From Rhodospirillales bacterium (GTDB taxonomy: Bacteria > Pseudomonadota > Alphaproteobacteria > Rhodospirillales > Shumkoniaceae): DNA of 63,719 nt. The DNA is taken from contig JACZKS010000057.1 in NCBI GenBank assembly GCA_014859895.1, forward strand, positions 1-63,719, read 5' to 3'. This document shows positions 16,543 to 25,266 of the stretch, in pieces. The notes beneath the pieces were generated by a model, which did no database searches, was not told where the DNA came from, and saw nothing but the letters and a program-made list of their open reading frames with translations. Within the stretch, counting starts at the first letter, position 1. Each line of letters begins with the position of its first letter. Both the position numbers and the translations under genes were made by a program.

Positions 16543-17520
16543 ATGGACCACCTGCCGGCCGCGAGCGCATCCATGGCGACGTTCGGAACGACGCTGGCCA
16601 TCGTCGTCTTCGCCGCCGTCTTTCTGCTGGTCGCCGGCATCGCCGGGCTGTTGCCGGGGCGCGACGCGGTGACGCGACGCATGGCGCAATGCCAAAGGAA
16701 GCCGATGGACGTGCGTTCCATCTCGCTTCGCCTCGAGGAGCGGTCCCTGGGCCTGCTCAGGTTCCTGGAGCCGATCGAGGGCAAGCTGCTGCCCAGCAGC
16801 CGCCACGAACTGTCGGCCCTCAGCCGCCGCCTGCAAAGGGCCGGCTACCGTCATCCCAAGGCGCCGATGATCTATTTCGGGACCCGGCTGGTCCTGGCCA
16901 TGGCCCTGCTGCCGGCGGCGCTGCTGGGCCTGCCGCTGGCGGGCCTCCGGCTGCCCTCCGACACCCTGCTCCTGGCCGCCCTGGCGCTTTCCGGCATCGG
17001 TTTCTATCTGCCGGTGCTGTGGGTTTCCCGGCGGGCCGTCCTTCGCCAGCGCCGCGCCCGCGAGGGCCTGCCCGACGCCATCGACATGCTGCTGGTGTGC
17101 GTCGAGGCGGGCCTCAGCCTGGGCGCCGGGCTGGAACGCGTCGGCCGCGAGATCGGGCGGGCCCATCCCATCCTGGGCGAGGAACTGGCCGACGTGTCGC
17201 TGGCGATCCAGGCCGGCAAGGGCCGCGAGGAGGCGCTGCGCGACCTCGCCGAGCGGCTGGCCATCGACGAGGTGGCCTCCCTCGTCGGCATGCTGGTGCA
17301 GACCGAGGCTCTGGGCACCAGCCTGGCGCAGGGGCTTCGGGTCCATGCCGAGGATATCCGCCGCAAGCGCTTCCTCAGGGCCGAGGAGCGGGCCAACAAG
17401 CTGCCGGTGCAGATGACGTTGCCGCTGGGCCTGTTCATTCTGCCGACCCTGATGATCGTGGTGCTGACCCCGGTGATCGTGCGCTTCATCCGCATCCTGT
17501 TTCCCACCATGGGCGCGTAA
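16543..17520 (+). CDS. tadC: Tad inner-membrane platform protein TadC
   Basis: A 325-residue T2SF-domain protein, partner of TadB. It has one N-terminal helix (about 12-37), a hydrophobic pair around 110-150, the T2SF core (GLPDAIDMLLVCVEAGLSL; LAIQAGKGREEALRDLAERL; MLVQTEALGTSLAQGL), and a C-terminal pair of helices ending near LFPTMGA. The ATG lies 13 bases past the tadB stop with GGGGGAAGG upstream. Confidence 0.93.
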   Translation: MDHLPAASASMATFGTTLAIVVFAAVFLLVAGIAGLLPGRDAVTRRMAQCQRKPMDVRSISLRLEERSLGLLRFLEPIEGKLLPSSRHELSALSRRLQRAGYRHPKAPMIYFGTRLVLAMALLPAALLGLPLAGLRLPSDTLLLAALALSGIGFYLPVLWVSRRAVLRQRRAREGLPDAIDMLLVCVEAGLSLGAGLERVGREIGRAHPILGEELADVSLAIQAGKGREEALRDLAERLAIDEVASLVGMLVQTEALGTSLAQGLRVHAEDIRRKRFLRAEERANKLPVQMTLPLGLFILPTLMIVVLTPVIVRFIRILFPTMGA

Positions 17521-17535
17521 GGGGTGGAGGGAACC

Positions 17536-18498
17536 ATGACCAAGTCCATCCTTGCCGCGCTTGCCGCCGCAACCATCGCCATCGGGGCCGCGGGCTGCGC
17601 CGAACTGGAACTGGGGGCCGGGCCGATCTATCACGATCCCTATGTCGCCGAGCGGCTGGACGCCGAGGACAATTTCATGGCCGGCCGGGCCCAGTTCGCG
17701 GTCGGCCACTTCGGGCTGGCGCTGACCCATCTGCGCCGGGCCGACCGCGAGCGTCCGGGCGATATAGGCATCCTCAACGCCATGGGCGCTGCCTACGACC
17801 GCATCGGCCGGATCGACCTCGCGCAGCGGGCCTACGCCCAGGCCCTGGTGCTGGAGCCCGAGTCTCCCCAAACGCTCAACAACTATGGCTATTCACTGCT
17901 GCTGGCCCGGCGCTACGAGGAGGCGGCGGCCATCCTGGCCGAGGCCTACGAGCGGGGGCAATCGAGCCCGTTCGCGGCCACCATCCGGGCCAACCTGCGC
18001 CTGCTGCAAAGCCGGACCGGGCCGAGGCCGACCGTGGTGGCGGGAGAAGACATCGTGATCACGCTGACGGACAACCTGGAGCGGACACACGCCCTCCAGC
18101 GGACCGCCGCCGACCGCCATGCCCTGCGCATCGGGTATCTGCTGCCGGCGCCGGTCCGTCCGGTGACGGCGCAGCCGATCGCGCCGCCGCCGCCGTCGGT
18201 GGCGGAGAAGGACGAACCCCTGATCCACACCGTGCCGCCGTCCCGGGCGCCGAACGAGGTCGTCGCCGCCGTGGCGCGGCCATCGCAGGCCAGGAAAGCC
18301 CTCCGCCCGGTCCCCGAGGCGGCGGAGGACGACGAGGACCGGACCGTCGCCTTCTGGCGCTATGAAACCATCGGCGAGACGCACGGCGGACGCCCGTCGT
18401 CGCTGCCCGGCCGGCCGGCGCGAAGCCCGCAGATGGCCGGACGGCGCGAAGGGCAGGCGTGGCGGCGCGCCGGCAACACCACAAAGGAGGCGACATGA
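17536..18498 (+). CDS. TPR lipoprotein, TadD-like
   Basis: A 320-residue protein with a lipoprotein signal (IGAAGC, Cys at about residue 24) followed by three tetratricopeptide-type repeats (LTHLRRADRERPGDIGILNAMG; LAQRAYAQALVLEPESPQ; YEEAAAILAEAYERG). TadD proteins are TPR lipoproteins needed for pilus biogenesis, comparable to PilF, which helps secretin assembly. The C-terminal third is proline-rich and low-complexity. The ATG at 17536 follows GGAGGG at good spacing; a GTG at 17524 is less likely. The stop overlaps the next start as ATGA. Confidence 0.8.
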   Translation: MTKSILAALAAATIAIGAAGCAELELGAGPIYHDPYVAERLDAEDNFMAGRAQFAVGHFGLALTHLRRADRERPGDIGILNAMGAAYDRIGRIDLAQRAYAQALVLEPESPQTLNNYGYSLLLARRYEEAAAILAEAYERGQSSPFAATIRANLRLLQSRTGPRPTVVAGEDIVITLTDNLERTHALQRTAADRHALRIGYLLPAPVRPVTAQPIAPPPPSVAEKDEPLIHTVPPSRAPNEVVAAVARPSQARKALRPVPEAAEDDEDRTVAFWRYETIGETHGGRPSSLPGRPARSPQMAGRREGQAWRRAGNTTKEAT

Positions 18499-19415
18499 AC
18501 ACCCAGCGCACACTCCACACATGGGCCGGAACGGCGGCGGCGATCGGCGTGCTGTTCCTGGGGGCCTGCACGACCGTTTCCGACGGCCGTCCCGGCGTGG
18601 CGGCGGGGGGTGGGGGCGGCAAGCCCGCCCCGGCGCTTTCCGGGGACGCCCTCGACGCCCGGCTCTCGCAGGCCGACCGCGCCCTGGCGGGCGGCGAGGC
18701 CGAACTGGCCTACAAGCTTTATTCCCACGTCCTCAAGCAGGACCCGGCAGACCCGCGCGCCCAGCTCGGCATGGCCGAGGCCCATCTCGCCGCCAGGGAC
18801 GGCGAACAGGCCTACCGGCTGTTCCGCCTGATCGAGAGCGCCGGGGAGGCGTCGGGACGGGCCCTTCAGGGCCAGGGCATCGCGCTGCTCATGCTGGGAC
18901 GTCACGACGAGGCGTTGCCCATGCTGGAAGGCGCGGTGCGCGCCGACCCGTCGCTGTGGCGGGCGTGGAACGCGCTGGGGCAGATCCAGGACATGCGCCG
19001 GCAATGGGAACTCGCCGGCCAAAGCTACGGCCATGCGCTGGCCGCCAATCCGTCGGCGGCGGCGGTGCACAACAACCTCGGGGTATCGCTGCTGCTCCAG
19101 GGCCGCGGTGCCGAGGCCGCCCAAGCCTTCGCCAAGGCGCTGCAACTCGACCGCCACCTGAAGCCGGCGCAGGGCAACCTGCGCCTGGCGCTGGCCGGGC
19201 AGGGCCGCTATGGCGAGGCGCTGGCTGGCATCGAGCCGAAAGGCTGGGCGGTGGCGCTGAACAACGTCGGCTACATCGCCATGACCAAGGGCGACCTGGG
19301 GACGGCCGAAACCCTGCTGATGGGGGCGCTGGAGAAGAGCCCGGCGTTCTACGACAAGGCGTCGCGCAATCTTGAGGAAGCCCGGGCGCTGCGGCGCCCG
19401 GAACCGGGCTGGTGA
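18495..19415 (+). CDS. Second TPR lipoprotein, TadD-like
   Basis: A 306-residue protein with a lipoprotein signal (LFLGAC, Cys near residue 25), a glycine-rich linker (AAGGGGGK), and about five TPR repeats, e.g. AELAYKLYSHVLKQDPADPRA, DEALPMLEGAVRADPSLW and AAQAFAKALQLDRHLKPA. It is the better TadD match of the two TPR proteins and is translationally coupled (ATGA) to the upstream one. Having two consecutive TPR lipoproteins between tadC and the peptidase is seen in some Tad loci. Likely role: outer-membrane-associated pilotin/assembly factor for the secretin. Confidence 0.8.
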   Translation: MNTQRTLHTWAGTAAAIGVLFLGACTTVSDGRPGVAAGGGGGKPAPALSGDALDARLSQADRALAGGEAELAYKLYSHVLKQDPADPRAQLGMAEAHLAARDGEQAYRLFRLIESAGEASGRALQGQGIALLMLGRHDEALPMLEGAVRADPSLWRAWNALGQIQDMRRQWELAGQSYGHALAANPSAAAVHNNLGVSLLLQGRGAEAAQAFAKALQLDRHLKPAQGNLRLALAGQGRYGEALAGIEPKGWAVALNNVGYIAMTKGDLGTAETLLMGALEKSPAFYDKASRNLEEARALRRPEPGW

Positions 19416-19419
19416 CGCC

Positions 19420-19935
19420 ATGATCGACCCCGGGTTCCTGGCCGATCTGCCGGCGGCGCTGTGCCGAGCTTCCCTTTTCGTCCTCCTCGGCCTCGCCGCC
19501 GCCCATGACGTCGCGGACTTCCGCATTCCCAACGCCGTGCCGGCGCTGCTGCTGGCGGCCTTCGGCCTGTTCGCGCTCGCCGCCCCCGGCGAGGCCGCCT
19601 TCCTGGACGGCATGCTGGGCGGCGGGGTGACGCTGGCGCTGGGTTTCGCACTGTTCTCAGCGCGGTTGATGGGGGGCGGCGACGTCAAGCTGCTGGCCGC
19701 GGCCGCCCTGTGGACCGGCTTTAGGGTCCTGCCGGCCCACCTTCTGGCCGTCGCCGTGGCGGGCGCCGGGCTGGCGCTCGTCCTCGTCGTCCTGCGCTGG
19801 GCAGTGGCGCGCGCGGTGCTTTTCGCTGCGGGATGCGGCCCGGCGGCGCCCCTGCCAAGAATCCTCCGTCCCGGCGAGCCGCTACCCTACGGCGTGGCCA
19901 TCGCCATCGGCACGGTCCTGGTGGTTCCGGGGTAG
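19420..19935 (+). CDS. cpaA: Prepilin peptidase CpaA/TadV (A24 family)
   Basis: A 171-residue polytopic membrane protein with the two catalytic aspartates of type IV prepilin peptidases: one in AAHDVADFRIPN near residue 30 and one in the MGGGDVKLL motif near residue 90. About four to five hydrophobic helices fit the short CpaA/TadV form that lacks the methylase domain. It should cleave the Flp leader and the TadE/F pseudopilins. The ATG lies four bases after the TPR gene stop. It ends the operon. Confidence 0.92.
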   Translation: MIDPGFLADLPAALCRASLFVLLGLAAAHDVADFRIPNAVPALLLAAFGLFALAAPGEAAFLDGMLGGGVTLALGFALFSARLMGGGDVKLLAAAALWTGFRVLPAHLLAVAVAGAGLALVLVVLRWAVARAVLFAAGCGPAAPLPRILRPGEPLPYGVAIAIGTVLVVPG

Positions 19936-19943
19936 CCGGCGTC

Positions 19944-19961
19944 CCGGAAACTCTTTTCCGG
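19944..19961 (+). terminator. Hairpin after cpaA, possible terminator
   Basis: CCGGAAA (19944-19950), loop CTCT and TTTCCGG (19955-19961) form a perfect 7-bp stem nine bases after the last Tad gene. There is no clean T-run, only a pyrimidine-rich tail. Confidence 0.4.
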
Positions 19962-20427
19962 CACTCCCGTCCTCTTTCCAGTCGCTCTCGCGAAGGCCGG
20001 GGTCCAGGGCTCGGCTCCGCCTGGATTGCTCCCTCCGCCATAGCTAAATCCCCAAATATCTCAATAGACCCCACCGACCCGCCGGTTCCTTCCCTGGAGG
20101 CTTCCGGACGCCGGTCCCCAGTGCCGTCCCACTTCTATCGAGGGGCCGGCATCCGAAACCCTTCACATGATCGGACGCCGCTCACATTTTTGGATCGGGC
20201 CAGCGCCGCGAGAGGTGGCGGATCGTTGATCACGCTCGGCGAAAATGGCAGAAATCCGAGCATCCTTCATTTGGCGTAAATTTTCGGGACAGTTGGCAGC
20301 GAGCCTCCGCAACCAGCGTCGGCAGCCCATTTTGGTTTAGCACGGGCTCTGGGATGGTACGGATTTGCTCGGGTCTAAAAACGGCCGAGATTGCTAAACC
20401 GCATTGAAAGTAAACGGTTGTCAGGCA
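19962..20427. other. Intergenic stretch without a recognisable gene
   Basis: No frame here looks coding. Composition moves from GC-rich to more AT-rich toward 20427, in line with an approach to a mobile-DNA boundary at the tRNA fragment. Confidence 0.45.
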
Positions 20428-20473
20428 ACTCTTAATCAGCGGGTCCAAGGTTCGAGTCCTTGTGCGCTAACCA
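20428..20473 (+). other. 3' half of a tRNA-Lys gene, probable attachment-site scar
   Basis: The sequence reads through an anticodon loop CTCTTAA (anticodon CTT, lysine), a 5-base variable loop, a perfect T-arm (CAAGG, loop TTCGAGT, CCTTG), the acceptor 3' strand TGCGCTA, a discriminator A and CCA. The D-arm and the 5' acceptor strand are missing: upstream bases cannot pair with the anticodon-stem or acceptor strands. A tRNA 3' half with an encoded CCA is the typical footprint left by tyrosine-recombinase islands that integrate into tRNA genes. The AT-rich flank and toxin-antitoxin and IS content to the right agree. Confidence 0.75.
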
Positions 20474-20563
20474 ATTAAACCAAAGGCTTATGCCGTTGTT
20501 TTTAGGAAATTTAAGTACTGAAAACAGCAAAAGGTAACAGCCTAGGTAACACAGACCACTAGG

Positions 20564-20596
20564 AAAAGCCCGGCTCCTCGCGAGTCGGGCTTTTTT
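20564..20596 (+). terminator. Rho-independent terminator
   Basis: AAAAGCCCG (20564-20572) pairs with CGGGCTTTT (20586-20594) around a 13-base loop, followed by further Ts. The A-rich 5' arm makes it able to act in both directions. It lies between the tRNA remnant and the minus-strand toxin-antitoxin operon. Confidence 0.75.
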
Positions 20597-20728
20597 ATCG
20601 ACGCCCCGACGTGGTGTCTGGGGGTAAATATCCTCGGGGACTCTACGGCTGCGAAGTGGTTGCGGCACTTGTCCGATTCGTAGAGGTAGCAGATGCTGTC
20701 TGGATTCGATCAGCGAGAAGCGGCTGTA

Positions 20729-21136
20729 TCAGTTGACGCCAGAAGCGGGGTCGTCTGGCGGCGAAAGATCGTCGAGGGTTACACCTAGGGCGTTAGCCAG
20801 GGCACGCATGGTGGTTAGAGTGCCGTCACGCCGGCCGCTTTCGATCTGCGACAGGTAGCCGCTGGAAATCCCGGCGACCTCGGCTAGGCGCTGGGCCGTC
20901 ATCTCCCGGAACTCGCGCCACACCCGAACGGGGTTTTCGCCGGTCAGAAGGCGTTCGGTGACCTCGAAGGGAATCAGTTCGTCTTCGCCCTTTTCCAGGC
21001 GTTCCTTGGCGCGATCATATGCCGCCACGTCATTGGCCATTTCAGCAGCGCTGCGAAGAGCCTCAAACTCCCGTTCCGGCATCACCACCAGACGGCCGCC
21101 GGGCGCATCTATGTACTGCAAATTGCTCTTGGTCAT
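20729..21136 (-). CDS. XRE-family antitoxin of a RelE-type pair
   Basis: A 135-residue protein with a short N-terminal toxin-binding-like part (YIDAPGGRLVVMPEREFEAL) and a C-terminal Cro/CI HTH (TAQRLAEVAGISSGYLSQIE, about 80-125). It sits 12 bases downstream of a RelE/ParE-fold toxin gene on the same strand, the toxin-first order of HigBA-type systems. AAGGAGAA lies at ideal spacing before the ATG. It should bind and neutralise the toxin and repress the operon. Confidence 0.85.
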   Translation of the reverse strand: MTKSNLQYIDAPGGRLVVMPEREFEALRSAAEMANDVAAYDRAKERLEKGEDELIPFEVTERLLTGENPVRVWREFREMTAQRLAEVAGISSGYLSQIESGRRDGTLTTMRALANALGVTLDDLSPPDDPASGVN

Positions 21137-21148
21137 GACCGGTTCTCC

Positions 21149-21397
21149 TTATCCGTATATGCCGCCACGTGGGCCGATTTCCAAGACGGTCATGCCGTCT
21201 TCATCCACGTTAAAGATCACACGCCAGTCGCCAACCCGGAGCCTATAGCCGTCCCGGCCTTGCAGTTTGGTGACGTTGTTCTCCTGGGACGCTGGGCTTT
21301 CCGCATACTGCCGAATCTTGGACGCGATGCGCCGGGCAGTGTTGGCCGGCATCCGGCTCAGATCCCTGCTGGCGACTTTGCTGATTGTAATCTTCAT
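21149..21397 (-). CDS. RelE/ParE-superfamily toxin
   Basis: An 82-residue protein with the compact RelE fold signature: an N-terminal strand and two helices (RDLSRMPANTARRIASKI), then the KLQGRDGYRLRVGDWRVIFNVDE core with the basic residues that bind mRNA/ribosome in RelE toxins, and a terminal IGPRGGIY strand. The most likely activity is ribosome-dependent mRNA cleavage, though ParE-type gyrase inhibition cannot be excluded from sequence. It precedes the XRE antitoxin, and both lie just inside the tRNA scar. Confidence 0.85.
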   Translation of the reverse strand: MKITISKVASRDLSRMPANTARRIASKIRQYAESPASQENNVTKLQGRDGYRLRVGDWRVIFNVDEDGMTVLEIGPRGGIYG

Positions 21398-21531
21398 GAC
21401 GTATATAGTTTAGCATACAGCAAACTTCCAGCAAAGCCGCTGCCCAATGCGCTGTCAGTAACACACGATATGACCGCCGTAGGTAACACGTGATCTGTCC
21501 GGTTTAGAAGAAGCCCGAAAGGAGGGCTTCG

Positions 21532-21868
21532 ATGAGGCGGACGGAGGTGTTGCAAGGGCTACGGCAAATGAAGTTCGAGGAGGTTTACGAGCGGACGGGG
21601 CGGCACGCGCTGAGCCAGGCGGATGCGGCGTCGATCTTGGGGATGAGCGAACGGACGTTCCGGCGCTGGCGGGATCGGTTCGAGGCCGAGGGTGCGGAAG
21701 GGCTGTACGACCGGCGCCTGGGCAAGATTTCGGGGCGTCGGGTTGCGGTGGACACGGTTATGGCGGTTCTGGACCTGTTTGACAGCCGCTACTGGGATTT
21801 CACGGCGAAGCACTTCCACGAGAAGCTGGTGGAGGAACACGGGTTCACCCGGAGCTACAACTGGACAC
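21532..21868 (+). pseudogene. Truncated ISNCY-type transposase (N-terminal part)
   Basis: The frame starts with a good ribosome-binding site (AAAGGAGG) and encodes a helix-turn-helix domain typical of ISNCY-family transposases (LSQADAASILGMSERTFRRW, then LYDRRLGKISGRRV). It runs about 112 residues to RSYNWT and then breaks: from about 21869 the DNA belongs to another transposase on the opposite strand. The catalytic DDE domain is therefore missing and the gene cannot be active. Confidence 0.75.
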
Positions 21869-23355
21869 ACCCCCGCACCGCCGGCTTTTCCTGTCCGGAC
21901 AGGCGTCCAAAGACCATCTCGTACGCGCGTTCGGCGCGCCAGATTTTGAGCCGCCGTTGTATCGTGCGCAGCAAAACATTCGGATGTTCAACCTGCAGTC
22001 GTTCCAATAGCTCTCGCCCCACTCGCCACGGCTCCTCTTCGAACCAGGCGCGCAGTTCCGCGGTTACCGCCGCCAGCGGATCGGGGCGACGCCGCCCGCG
22101 TTTCGGCTGCGGCTTCGGTTGGGCGGTCGGCCGCACCTCGCCCATTTTCCATGCCGTCCGCAGCCCGGAGAGGAACACGTCGATCTGCGGGGCGTTATCC
22201 GCCATGACCATTCCCGGCGTGTCGGCGATCTCGACCAACCGCTGCTGCGCCGAACGCATGTCCCGCAACAGGCGGATCGGATCCAGCGTGGCGGCGGTCG
22301 CCGTAAGCCGCTGCCGGACTTCCTCCGACGTCCGCGGATCCGCCAGCAATCGTTGACAAGGCGTCGCTGGTTGATAATAGCGCTTGCGCATCCGGGCGCC
22401 TTCGCGATGCTTCTCGGCCAATTTGAACGAGGGCTGGAAGAAGTTTACGAACAGCCGCACGATTGCATAAAGCTCCGCCAGAACGACTGCGGCCGTAAGT
22501 CCTTCGAGGCGCCGGTAGCCAACAATGCGCCGAACCACCGCACCATTTTTCTGCTCGACAAACGCTTGATCATTCTTGCGGTACGGCCGGCATCGGGTAA
22601 AGGCGATGTCTTCGGCTAGGCAATAATCCCGCACCGTCTCGTTCACAAACACGCTGTCATTGTCGGTGTCGAACCCCAGCAGCGCGAAGGGCAGCAATCC
22701 GCGCAACTCGGTTGCGGCGCGACAATCAGGATGATAGCGCAGCGACAATCAGGATGAGAATGCCGTCGGCTTGGAACGGAGGGAGGGCGTAGCCAGCCAG
22801 ATCCGCCTCGAAAAACCCCGGTGGCGGATCATTCCAGTCGGCAAAGGTGCGGATCGGAACACTTCGCCGGACCACCGACGCCGACCCGCCCCAACGACGC
22901 TTGCGCCCGCCTCCCTCCTTGGCCTCCCGCAACGCCCGATCGATCGTTGCCGCACTCATCGCCAGCAACCGCTCGCGAATCACAGGCGCAAGCCGCAAAT
23001 GCCCATGCCGTTCCATCGCCTCGATCAGTATCGGCATCAGCGGGCGCAACCGCTTGCCGCAGATCCGGTCCGACGCCTCCCAGATCACCACCAGCGCCGT
23101 CCGCACCGCATCATCGTACACGCGCCGCCCCAACCGCCCGCGGCCCCGGTCGGCAACCTCTCCGTTCCGCAGAAGTCGCATCGCGTGCTTGCGATGAAAA
23201 CCTGTCACCGCCACGAACTCGTCCAGGATCCGCAACTTCTCGCCGCGTCCGCTCTCGACGTAACGGCTACGGATCGCCGCCACCAACTCCTCACGCGTCA
23301 TCATGGTCACCTTCCTCATCCTACCCCCCCCAGAGACCAGATCCCTGGGGAGCAT
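21869..23355 (-). pseudogene. Broken integrase-type (DDE) transposase with internal deletion and frameshift
   Basis: Two pieces lie in different frames. The 5' part (23355 to about 22726) carries LDEFVAVTGFHRKHAMRLL and IRTFADWNDPPPGFFEADL, the DNA-binding region and the first catalytic Asp. The 3' part (about 22716 to 21869) resumes at LLPFALLGFDTDNDSVFVN and continues through FVEQKNGAVVRRIVGYRR, which carry the second Asp and the Glu. About 50 residues expected between the Asp motifs are lost. The gap is occupied by two copies of GCGACAATCAGGATGA (near 22730 and 22744). The 3' end abuts the truncated ISNCY copy. It is non-functional. Confidence 0.75.
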
Positions 23356-23404
23356 TTCAGATGAGGCAACAAACCGACAGTCGGGAGCATCTCAGGCGAG
23401 GCAA
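23348..23404. repeat. Imperfect direct repeats at the outer end of the IS remnant
   Basis: GGGAGCATTTCAGATGAGGC at 23348-23367 is repeated as GGGAGCATCTCAGGCGAGGC at 23383-23402 (three differences), upstream of the transposase start. These look like transposase-binding subterminal repeats of the IS. A related word, CTTCTCATCCAGATTGTCGC, follows just to the right and matches the reverse of the internal repeats at 22730-22755, implying the internal copies are displaced IS-end sequence. Confidence 0.55.
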
Positions 23405-23848
23405 TGCGACTTCTCATCCAGATTGTCGCGCTACAAATCCGATGTCGCTGCCGACCGCAACGAACGAAAATCCCCATTGGGGGTAACGCAGCGCATCGTC
23501 GCGTGCCGGCGCCAAGGTGTCCGCCGCCTTGCCCAGTTTACGGGCGGTTTCGATGTGCGCAAAGCCGAGCGGCGGGACATGAATGGCATTGACAACCGGG
23601 CGGGTCTTTTGGTTAAGTTGTCATAACAGATATCGGAAACACGGTGGTTTTCCAGCCACCCAACACGACTCACGAGGGGGAGGCGCAAAATTCCCTCCAA
23701 CACGCCAAATCAACCTGAAGTGCACGGATTGTCCCACATTTTCTTCAAGGAATGTGTGGATTAGCCCACTAAAGAGACCTGGGGAGACTTTATTCAATCC
23801 ATCCAAAGCGTGTTTTCTGCGTGGATAAGAACCGTGTGGAGGTGCAAC
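23405..23848. other. Intergenic leader of the first sugar ABC operon
   Basis: No convincing gene. The right part should carry the promoter for the binding-protein gene at 23849. GTTGTCATAAC at 23617-23627 is an imperfect palindrome of the size bound by FCD-type GntR regulators, one of which is encoded at the end of this operon; this is suggestive only. Confidence 0.4.
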
Positions 23849-25168
23849 ATGTCTGACAAGTTTATCAAAGGACTTTCCCGTGCGGCGGCGGCGGTATCCT
23901 TCGGCTGCGTTCTCGCGGCGGGTGTCGCCCCTGCGGCGGCGGCCGATGTGACGATCACCTACTCCGACTGGCAACTGGCCCAGGATATCTGGGGCAAATC
24001 GCTGAAGGAGGCGTTCGCCGAGTTCGAGAAGCAGAACCCGGGGATCAAGGTCGCCACCGAGCCGGTCGCGCTGGCTCAGCGCGACGTCAAGTTCACGACC
24101 GCCATCCGGGCTGGCGCGGGCCCCGACGTCTTCGCGCTCGACATGAATCCGGTCAAGCAATACATCGCCGAAGGCTGGGTGAAGGACCTGACGCCATTCA
24201 TTGAGAAGGAAGGCGGCAAGAAGTTCCTGGACGACTTCTACGCCCGCAGTACCGGGCCGCTGACCGAAGCGGGCAAGACCTACGGCGTGCCGAAGAACAT
24301 CGTCGCCATGGTCCTCGTCTACAACGAAGCGATGTTCAAGGAAGCCGGCATCCAGAAGGTTCCGGAAACCTGGGACGACTTCCGCGCCGCGATGAAGACG
24401 CTGACGAAGTCGACGAAAGCCGGTGGCCCTGTCGACCAGTGGGGCTGGACCATCGTCGCCGCCAAGGCCGGCTTCGATCTGCGCTTCTCGGTCATCCTGC
24501 GCGGTTTCGGCGGCGATTTCCTGACGCCGGACGGCAAGAAGTCGGCGCTCGATTCGCCAGCCGCCAAGGAGGCCTTCAAGTATGTCGTCGACATGATCCA
24601 GAACGACAAGACGATGCCTCCGGGCGTCGCCCAGGTCGATGCCAACGGGGCCAGGCGCATGCTGGCCAACAAGCAGATCGCGGTGAAGATCGGCACCACT
24701 TGGTCGCTTCCCGAGGTCAGCGGCATGAATCCCGCCCTCGACGGCTGGAAGGTGCTGAAGATGGCACATATTCCGCAGAAGACGGTCGACGGCTCGTCGG
24801 TGCGTTCGACTCTCTATCAGAAGTCGTTGTTCATGAACCCCAACACCAAGAATCCCGAAGCGGCCTGGAAGCTGATCAAGTTCATGACCGAAGCGAAGCA
24901 GATGCAGAGGTGGTTCGACGACAACAACATGCTGTCGGCCCGCAAGAGCGTGAACGAGACCTACAAGCCGATCGCCGAAAGCCCGTTCGCCGTGACCGTG
25001 GCCAAGGAGATCGACCGCGCTGCGTTCCTGCCCTTGACGCCAAAGTGGCCGGAGATCCTCGAGACCTTCCGCGTCAACCTGCAGGACGCCATCGCCAAGT
25101 CGAAGTCGCCCGAAGAAGCCTTGGCGAACGCCCACAACCAGGTCAACGCCATCCTCGCGCGTCCGTGA
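23849..25168 (+). CDS. Sugar ABC transporter substrate-binding protein
   Basis: A 439-residue family-1 extracellular solute-binding protein. A signal peptide (positive start, VSFGCVLAAGVAP, cleavage about AAA|ADV) is followed by the typical opening VTITYSDW and FEKQNPGIKVATEPV, then GAGPDVFALD and YGVPKNIVAMVLVYNEAMFKEAGI. Such proteins deliver mono- or oligosaccharides to MalFG-type permeases in the periplasm. GGAGGT lies seven bases before the ATG at 23849. It heads an operon with two permeases, an AKR-like protein and the ATPase. The substrate cannot be read from sequence. Confidence 0.92.
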   Translation: MSDKFIKGLSRAAAAVSFGCVLAAGVAPAAAADVTITYSDWQLAQDIWGKSLKEAFAEFEKQNPGIKVATEPVALAQRDVKFTTAIRAGAGPDVFALDMNPVKQYIAEGWVKDLTPFIEKEGGKKFLDDFYARSTGPLTEAGKTYGVPKNIVAMVLVYNEAMFKEAGIQKVPETWDDFRAAMKTLTKSTKAGGPVDQWGWTIVAAKAGFDLRFSVILRGFGGDFLTPDGKKSALDSPAAKEAFKYVVDMIQNDKTMPPGVAQVDANGARRMLANKQIAVKIGTTWSLPEVSGMNPALDGWKVLKMAHIPQKTVDGSSVRSTLYQKSLFMNPNTKNPEAAWKLIKFMTEAKQMQRWFDDNNMLSARKSVNETYKPIAESPFAVTVAKEIDRAAFLPLTPKWPEILETFRVNLQDAIAKSKSPEEALANAHNQVNAILARP

Positions 25169-25266
25169 CGCGAATGTGCTGATGGAATAGGGACGGGTCG
25201 CCACGACGATCCGTCCCGCCCTTTCGTCATCGCCCCGCATGCCCCTTCGCGCCGAGGTCACGCGCC

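Noticed and set aside
20432-20668. A 78-codon frame ending in LAHKDSNLGPAD
   Set aside because: This ending is the well-known artefact of translating the reverse strand of a tRNA 3' end, and here it overlaps the tRNA remnant and a terminator.
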